This document shows, piece after piece, positions 58,723 through 64,000 of a stretch of 64,000 bases of DNA. Location: NCBI GenBank assembly GCA_963920765.1, contig OY987249.1, positions 4,001,230 through 4,065,229 of the forward strand. The letters are read 5' to 3'. Below the pieces are notes generated by a model, which worked only from the letters and a program-made list of their open reading frames with translations, was not told where the DNA came from and did not search any database. How positions within the stretch are numbered: position 1 is the first letter of the stretch; each line of letters begins with the position of its first letter. Both the position numbers and the translations under genes were made by a program. This DNA is from Ulota crispa. Its lineage: Eukaryota > Streptophyta > Bryopsida > Orthotrichales > Orthotrichaceae.

Positions 58723-59498
58723 ATGGGATCTTCTGATAGGTCCCAATTTTCAGGGTTCATGCTTTTGTTTTCATTGGGGGATCCCACGATCTTCCCTAAG
58801 TTCATCCAATTCGGGTGTTAGTATAGCAAATGGATTCCTTCATGTTTTCCAATGTCAAGTTGTCATTGTTTCACTATTGTCGTGGGATCCCACAATATGT
58901 TCCATGTACCTAGCAGAAGGTATTGTGTCTTACTTTCGACTAAAGGCACTTTGCCAGGGATATATCTAGTATTTATTAGTTGTATGCTTCTTTCATGACT
59001 CTTGTGCAATTGGATAAAGCCATGGACTTACAAAGTGTAATAAAGTTTGTTAATACTAATTGATTGCCCCCCTCTCTGGTTTTTTGGACATCTACTTATG
59101 CTGTTATGGGACCTTCAAGATAAGTTGATTGCCTCTCCTTTAGGGTTTTTGATATCTACTCATGCTGTTTTGAGACCTTCGAGCTATGCCTAGAACCTAC
59201 CCTCATTGTGGGGTCATCTTTTACTAGCATTCTATGAGGTTCATGGAGAAATTGTTCTTGGTATATTGAAGTGCTCTTGAATTTGCATATTATTAATATT
59301 TGTATGTTATCTTAATATTTATGTGGTTGCGACTTCTGCAAACTTTTCAACTTATGCTTCCTCCTCTGCTTATACAAAGGTTATGCTTTATCTTTCGTCA
59401 GCATGTGACGCTAACTGTCTGAATTTGTGCAATCTTTACAACCATGACCCCTTACTGAGTTCCCTATTCTGCTCACCATTATCGTCGTGGGATCTCAT
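58723..59498. repeat. Palindromes 3' of the DUF7869-type pseudogene
   Basis: 58723-58734 (ATGGGATCTTCT), 58776-58787 (GGGGGATCCCAC), 58882-58893 (exact GTGGGATCCCAC) and 59487-59498 (GTGGGATCTCAT). They begin just after the last coding-like segment ends at 58689. Confidence 0.85.
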
Positions 59499-59815
59499 GA
59501 TGAGCTTCACTACTAGGACACGGGATTGCTGAACTCTTCAAGAAACTGTCATGATCTCTTACAAAGTTGAATGTTAATCCCACATGCCCGAAGTTCCTTG
59601 TCAAGTCACCCAATTCCTCTATTAGAAACATATATATCACTCTACAATCTCCCAGGGATCTACCTAACTTCCACTACATCATGATATACCATGATGGAAA
59701 CATCCTTTATACCTAACATTTCTTGAGATTCTGGAATGTATAGCACTTTTCTGTTGCATACTCAAAAAATATCTTATGCAAAATTCAAACTTCTCGTAGT
59801 CCAAAATTAACGGTA
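58900..59815. other. No gene recognised
   Basis: Short unsupported frames only. A tandem-like pair CTCATGCTGTT / CTTATGCTGTT with GACCTTC lies near 59095-59180. Confidence 0.4.
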
Positions 59816-59842
59816 TAGTCCAAAAGTAGTTAAATATGGCAT
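59816..59842 (-). repeat. 27-bp exact match to 34984-35010 (inverted)
   Basis: Reverse complement of the 34.98-kb block. On the - strand it encodes HAIFNYFWT in a short frame that then diverges. Confidence 0.75.
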
Positions 59843-59919
59843 GGTAACAAAAGATGATGCTTTTTATTTTTGAATTTGTTAATATAGCACAATTTATTTT
59901 TATCATTGCAATGCTAAAC

Positions 59920-60114
59920 ATTGCTATTGAATTCAATACAAAATATGATGATGACACTTTTGTGCAAACTGATGGAGTTCTTGAAAAGGTTCAAGAAAAA
60001 GCAAGATTAATGACCTTCATTATGGGAAACATAAGTGAAAGACTTTGGCCCCCTTGCAACAAAAAGCGGGTTGTTACTATTGAAGTAGGGCCTATCAACA
60101 CAAAGTTTGAATGA
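59920..60114 (+). pseudogene. Single exon-like segment, unrecognised
   Basis: An open + strand segment reads DDDTFVQTDGVLEKVQEKAR, then LMTFIMGNISERLWPPCNKK, then RVVTIEVGPINTKFE and stops at TGA 60112-60114. The composition looks protein-like and unlike neighbouring AT-rich noise. I cannot find connecting exons upstream, and a MITE begins 21 bp after the stop. The family is unknown. It could belong with the 33.96-34.9 kb fragment, since both lie next to the shared 27-bp block, but there is no direct proof. Confidence 0.35.
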
Positions 60115-60135
60115 TAAAATAATACCTTAAAAAAA

Positions 60136-60541
60136 GGAATGACTAGGGGGACATCCCCAGTTGCTACGTGGACACCTCCCAAGTGTAGCTCAACCTATTA
60201 AATTTGAGATTGTTAGTACATTTAAATATGAAATAAAATCGAAACAATGTTTTAGCACACATTTGCGTCTACAAGCATTGCAAATATACAACAAATATGT
60301 CTTATTTGTGACATGGTCAAGAGGTAAACTTATAAATGAAGGGAGCTACTAGTTTAACTTTTGACCATATCACAAATCAAACATTTTTGTTGTATGTTTG
60401 CAATGCTTGTAGATGCAAATGTTTGCTAAAACATTGTTTTGATTTTATTTCATATTTCAATGTGCTAACAATCTCAAATTTAATAGGTTGAGGTATAGGG
60501 GGTGTCCACGTAGCAACTGGAGGTATCCCCTAGTCATTCCC
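60136..60541. mobile_element. Foldback MITE, 8-bp target duplication TAAAAAAA
   Basis: A 406-bp element with long inverted arms. Ends are GGAATGACTAGGGGGACAT and, on the opposite strand, GGGAATGACTAGGGGATACC. The exact duplication TAAAAAAA flanks it at 60128-60135 and 60542-60549. It is non-coding. The 8-bp duplication and GGGAAT-like ends recall family 1, but the interior is different. Confidence 0.85.
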
Positions 60542-60549
60542 TAAAAAAA

Positions 60550-61768
60550 CAGCTGATTTCATTTGCAAGTATGGAATGTTGTAAATAATGTTTGTGTTTA
60601 TGTTTCATTATATGAAAGTAGATAGTAAATAATTCAAACAAAAAAAACTCATTAAATTAAAGTCTATTGTAGTGTATATTACGTATAACATAGTTCAGTA
60701 TTATGTTTTTTAAATGAAATTTATATTAATAGTTTAGTTTTGGTTCCATTGAAAAATATCTTTGATGTATTCTTCTAATATGAAGCTTATTCACTTAATT
60801 CTATAGCATACATTAAATCTTTACAACTCACCATTGATAATATCATATTTAAATCAATGCAAATTTAGAACTTAGTTGGTGCATAAACAAGAATGGTCCA
60901 AGGAACAAAGATTTCCAGTATATGCTAATGGTCCAAGATATATACATTTTAAGGACTTTGTGAGCTTTTTTGTAGAAGAAAATGAGTAACAAAATTGCAA
61001 TCATGTTTTATTGCTACTTGTATACATTTTGAACTACAAACCTTTAAAAAAATGCTGTAACTCAAGTTGCAATTTTTGACTAATTCCTTTATTATTTCAA
61101 CTTTGTTTTAAACATCTTCATAAACATGTCATTTTTAACCATTGATTTCTTTGATTTTTTTTCCTTTCCCATTCTTATGCCTTGTTTTTAATATTCAATA
61201 AAAAAAAAGATGTAATAGAGAATCTCTATTGTTGTCAAGTGAAAGTATAACAAACTAATATGAAATTAAAAAAATTGATGTTTTTGTGTAGTACTTTAAA
61301 ATGGAAGATGTTGCTGTAGGTTTATGATCATGCAAACTTACTAATGAGAAAATTCGTGTGACTTGGTATGGATATTAACCCTTAAACAACAAGGCAGATG
61401 TTGGAAATGTCCGTTAATTATCGAAAAAACACTTTGTAGAATGGAGAAAAATCAAATTTTTATCTCAATACTTTTAAAAGTGATCATAAAGATGTGGTTT
61501 ATCATGGAAGGTAAAAAACATCCTCATTGAATGTATACATTTTTTTGAAATAGTCCAAATTTTGAGAAGACTTAGAGACATAGTGTTAGGTCCCGTTGTC
61601 CGTCTTGCAATTTTCATGAACTCAGCATGTATCATTGACATTTGCAATTTTTGAAATAGTAGTATAATGGGTGGACACTTGCCACACCACTATAGAGCAC
61701 TATATAGCAACTGCAGAGGGGCAGTCACAAAGACTAGGCCAACATTTAGGGGTTAAGGAAATTTCTTA
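60550..61768. other. AT-rich intergenic, no gene recognised
   Basis: No frame, repeat or domain that I can support. Confidence 0.5.
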
Positions 61769-62143
61769 GAGCATCATCAATCTAGCACTAGGAACATCTC
61801 ATATAAAATATTACTATTTTATGATAGTGTATAATTAGAAAGTGTGATTAGTGTCATTGGAAGCGATACATAGTCTCATTAAATAAATGAAATAATATAT
61901 GGAGTGGGAAATTGGACAATTAAAATAAAGCTCATTGAAAATTAGCTAAAAGAAAAACAACATGGCAAACCATCCCCAAGAAAGAAAATCCAAGGTAATG
62001 GCATACCAAATTTTCAAACTTTTTGGTGCCTTGTCCATAGATTCCCCTCTAAAGCTTGATTTGTCATGTTGTTTGTCTTTTAGCTAGTTTTCAATGAGCT
62101 TTATTTTAATTGTCCAATTTCCAACTCCATATATTATTTTTAA

Positions 62144-62642
62144 GGGAATTGATATGTGTACCACACCCTTTCAATTATTGTACCACACCATTTCAATTAT
62201 TGTACCACACCATTTCAATTATTGTACCACACCATTTCAATTATTGTACCACACCATTTCAATTATTGTACCACATTCCCAAAGTAAATTTTAGACTTTC
62301 ACCATCAAAATGCTAAATTTAAGAATTTGGAATTCATCTTTGGACTCAGAGACCATGACTCAGTCTAGAACCACAAAAAATGTTGCAATTCAACAACACC
62401 CAATGAAAAAGCTTATCTTTTTACAAACAAAAGTAAAAGTAACACTTTTTTCCCTAATTAAACTTTCTCATTGAGTATTGTTGAATTGCAACTTTTTTGT
62501 GTGGTTCTAGACTAAATCATGATCTCTAAGTCCAAATCTGAATTCCAAATTCTCAAATTCAACTTTTTGATGGTAGAACTCTAAAATTTACTCTAGGATA
62601 TAGTACAATAATTGAAAGGGTATGATACACATATCAATTTCC
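62144..62642. mobile_element. MITE, family 1, copy C, nested
   Basis: Ends GGGAATTGATATGTGTACCA and, on the other strand, GGAAATTGATATGTGTATCA. The flanks TATTTTTAA (62135-62143) and TATTATTAA (62643-62651) form a 9-bp duplication with one mismatch. The interior matches copies A and B. It lies inside the right arm of the 61769-62770 element. Its 499 bp include about 88 bp of extra 22-bp repeat units. Confidence 0.85.
62159..62268. repeat. Five tandem 22-bp units in MITE C
   Basis: Five consecutive units of TACCACACCATTTCAATTAT plus TG. The first unit has CCCT in place of CCAT. The unit is present once in the other family-1 copies, so it expanded in this one. Confidence 0.9.
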
Positions 62643-62770
62643 TATTATTAATTATTTAACAAGATTTTATATACGTTTCCAATGATACTCATCATACTTT
62701 CTAATTAGACTCCAGTCAAAAAGTAGTAATATTTTCTGTGAGTCGTTCCCTGTGCTGGATTGATGATGCT

Positions 62771-64000
62771 TAAGTCGTTCAGCAATTCATTCCGGCCTGT
62801 CGGGATTGCGCCGGTTCTTTTGCATCGTGTTCACACTGACACGTTTCTGGCGGACATGAGAGGGTTCCGTGTGAACGCATCATCCAAAAAGTCCACGTGT
62901 ACGGTATATCTGTTGCCTCCTGCCCTAATCAAAGTCCAACCCCTCGTGCTTCTGGGGCGCATGCGTAACGAGTGCCGCTATATGATTCTTCATTCATCCA
63001 TTTCTTATGAAGGAAGTCTTCATCATGGCAAACTCGGAAGGCAGGGCTTGGTGCCAGTAAAGAAAGCTTTAGGGGCGGTTCAAAGTCAAGGTATTTTTTT
63101 CTGGCGACGGAACTGACAGGTGTTGATAGTCCGTAGGTAGAAAAATGGAGGGACCCCTCTTAATTGCTGAGAATCGTGAGTTTGTTGCCAAAAAAATCTT
63201 AAGGTAGAAATATCATAAACGGTTAAAATAAGACATTTTAGCCTGAAGATATGGGGTATTTCTTGAGAAATTCAGCTCAATCTATAAAGAAACAAGGATA
63301 AAGAATAATGAAAAAAAAAAAAAAAAAAAAACTCAAAAATGAATATTTTATGCAATATAAATGTGGATTTAGGGTTTGGATCGATTCCGGTTTCATAAGT
63401 GCACCTTGAACGGCTACCTCTATAACCTTGTTCCGAAAGAAATTTGAACCAATCAAATGCAAGGAAGAGTATCTTTCTAAAATCTCTTTCAAAGCCAGCT
63501 CTTGTTGGTTTAAGGACACTCTACTCTGCCATCATCAAGCAGTAACCGTTTATGGTATTTCTACCTTAGTTCAAACTATGCCTGACATCCCAATCCCACC
63601 AAAATGGAGAGGCAAGAGGTGGGACTTGGTGTTTCACATTATGCTTGAAGTCTCACATTGTACTTGCTCACATGGCACTAACATGACAAAACTTTTGGAA
63701 GTTTTGGCACCAGAAAAAGTGGGGCTTCATTCAAGATTTGACTATTTGAGTCCACCAAAATGTCAAACCCAACTTTGAGCCCGAGTCCTATCTTTTCTGG
63801 CTCACAAAATTGGGATTTTGCACTTCAGTGGGACTTTGTGACATGGGACGTGGGACGTAGTCTGAACCGGCCCAAAGAGCGGTGGAGAAGAATGCCAGAA
63901 ATGCAGAGATTTGTGGAAACGTTCCATAGATCGATGTAGAGATTGATTGCACGAAATAAAGAGATTGATGCGACAACATAGAGATTGATTGTAAGAGAAT
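62771..64000. other. No gene recognised at window end
   Basis: Two moderately long + strand frames (62760-63116 and 63428-63778) have no recognisable domain, and the first begins in transposon sequence. A run of about 21 A lies at 63310-63331. Composition is mixed. A real exon here cannot be excluded. Confidence 0.35.

Larger units (their letters stand above)
61769..62770. mobile_element. Foldback element interrupted by family-1 MITE C
   Basis: Outer ends are GAGCATCATCAATCTAGCAC on the left and, on the other strand, AAGCATCATCAATCCAGCAC on the right. The arms match through GGAAC, AAAATATTACTA, AATTAGAAAGT, CATTGGAA and TTAAATAA. They continue into a well conserved inner arm around GGACAATTAAAATAAAGCTC. 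The right arm is split by a complete MITE at 62144-62642. Without it the element is about 500 bp. GAGCATC-type ends are common in plant MITEs. The flanking bases (TTA left, TAA right) give no clear duplication. Confidence 0.82.

Noticed and set aside
36346-59498. Regular short repeats as a CRISPR array
   Set aside because: Spacing is irregular (tens of bases to kilobases), the motif is a perfect palindrome, and the window is clearly eukaryotic.
63310-63331. Poly(A) run as a retroposon tail
   Set aside because: No coding remnant or target duplication could be matched to it; it may be a simple repeat.
62760-63778. Two + strand frames of 116-118 codons near the window end
   Set aside because: No domain, no splice-consistent partners, and the first starts within a transposon end.

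Overview
This window looks like nuclear DNA of a green plant (streptophyte), possibly a seed-free lineage. The evidence is interstitial TTTAGGG (plant telomere-type) repeats, a plant-type ABCB19-like auxin/drug transporter with many introns, a plant-like ARF GTPase, and many non-autonomous DNA transposons. The species cannot be fixed from the sequence. Genic islands (about 9.5-12.7 kb, 18.4-27 kb and 28.2-30.4 kb) are GC- and CpG-rich. They sit in AT-rich repeat DNA.

Layout. 1-9.5 kb is intergenic DNA with foldback transposons (notably a 1.07-kb near-perfect palindrome at 8447-9517), telomere-like and simple repeats. 11.1-12.7 kb holds an intact three-exon ARF small GTPase on the + strand. 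12.7-18.4 kb is AT-rich with no gene seen. 18.4-27.0 kb holds a complete full-size ABCB transporter on the + strand (TMD-NBD-TMD-NBD, 15 coding exons in my model), with a miniature transposon inside its second intron. 28.3-29.3 kb holds an intact 336-residue protein of unknown function on the - strand. 30.5-32.2 kb is a three-level nest of miniature elements with readable target-site duplications. 34.0-34.9 kb holds three phase-compatible exons of an unrecognised protein.

From about 36 to 59.5 kb the window is decayed mobile-element-like DNA. It contains a degraded FCP1/HAD-type phosphatase domain (- strand, 37 kb), a long degraded gene of unknown family (- strand, 44.4-48.7 kb), and a degraded gene that I assign to the DUF7869-type transposon-like family (+ strand, 53.8-58.7 kb). 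This interval, and only this interval, carries more than twenty copies of a short palindrome, core GTGGGATCCCAC. Almost all copies lie in the introns and flanks of these broken genes. 60.1-62.8 kb has more foldback elements, one nested in another, and the last 1.2 kb holds nothing recognisable.

The three intact genes are independent housekeeping or transport genes (vesicle budding, membrane export, unknown) and do not form a pathway. The best candidate for something undescribed is the 36-59.5 kb interval: palindromes dispersed through divergent, decayed, multi-intron genes, which may be the remains of one or more large transposons. Coordinates of spliced models are my own reading of splice sites and phases.
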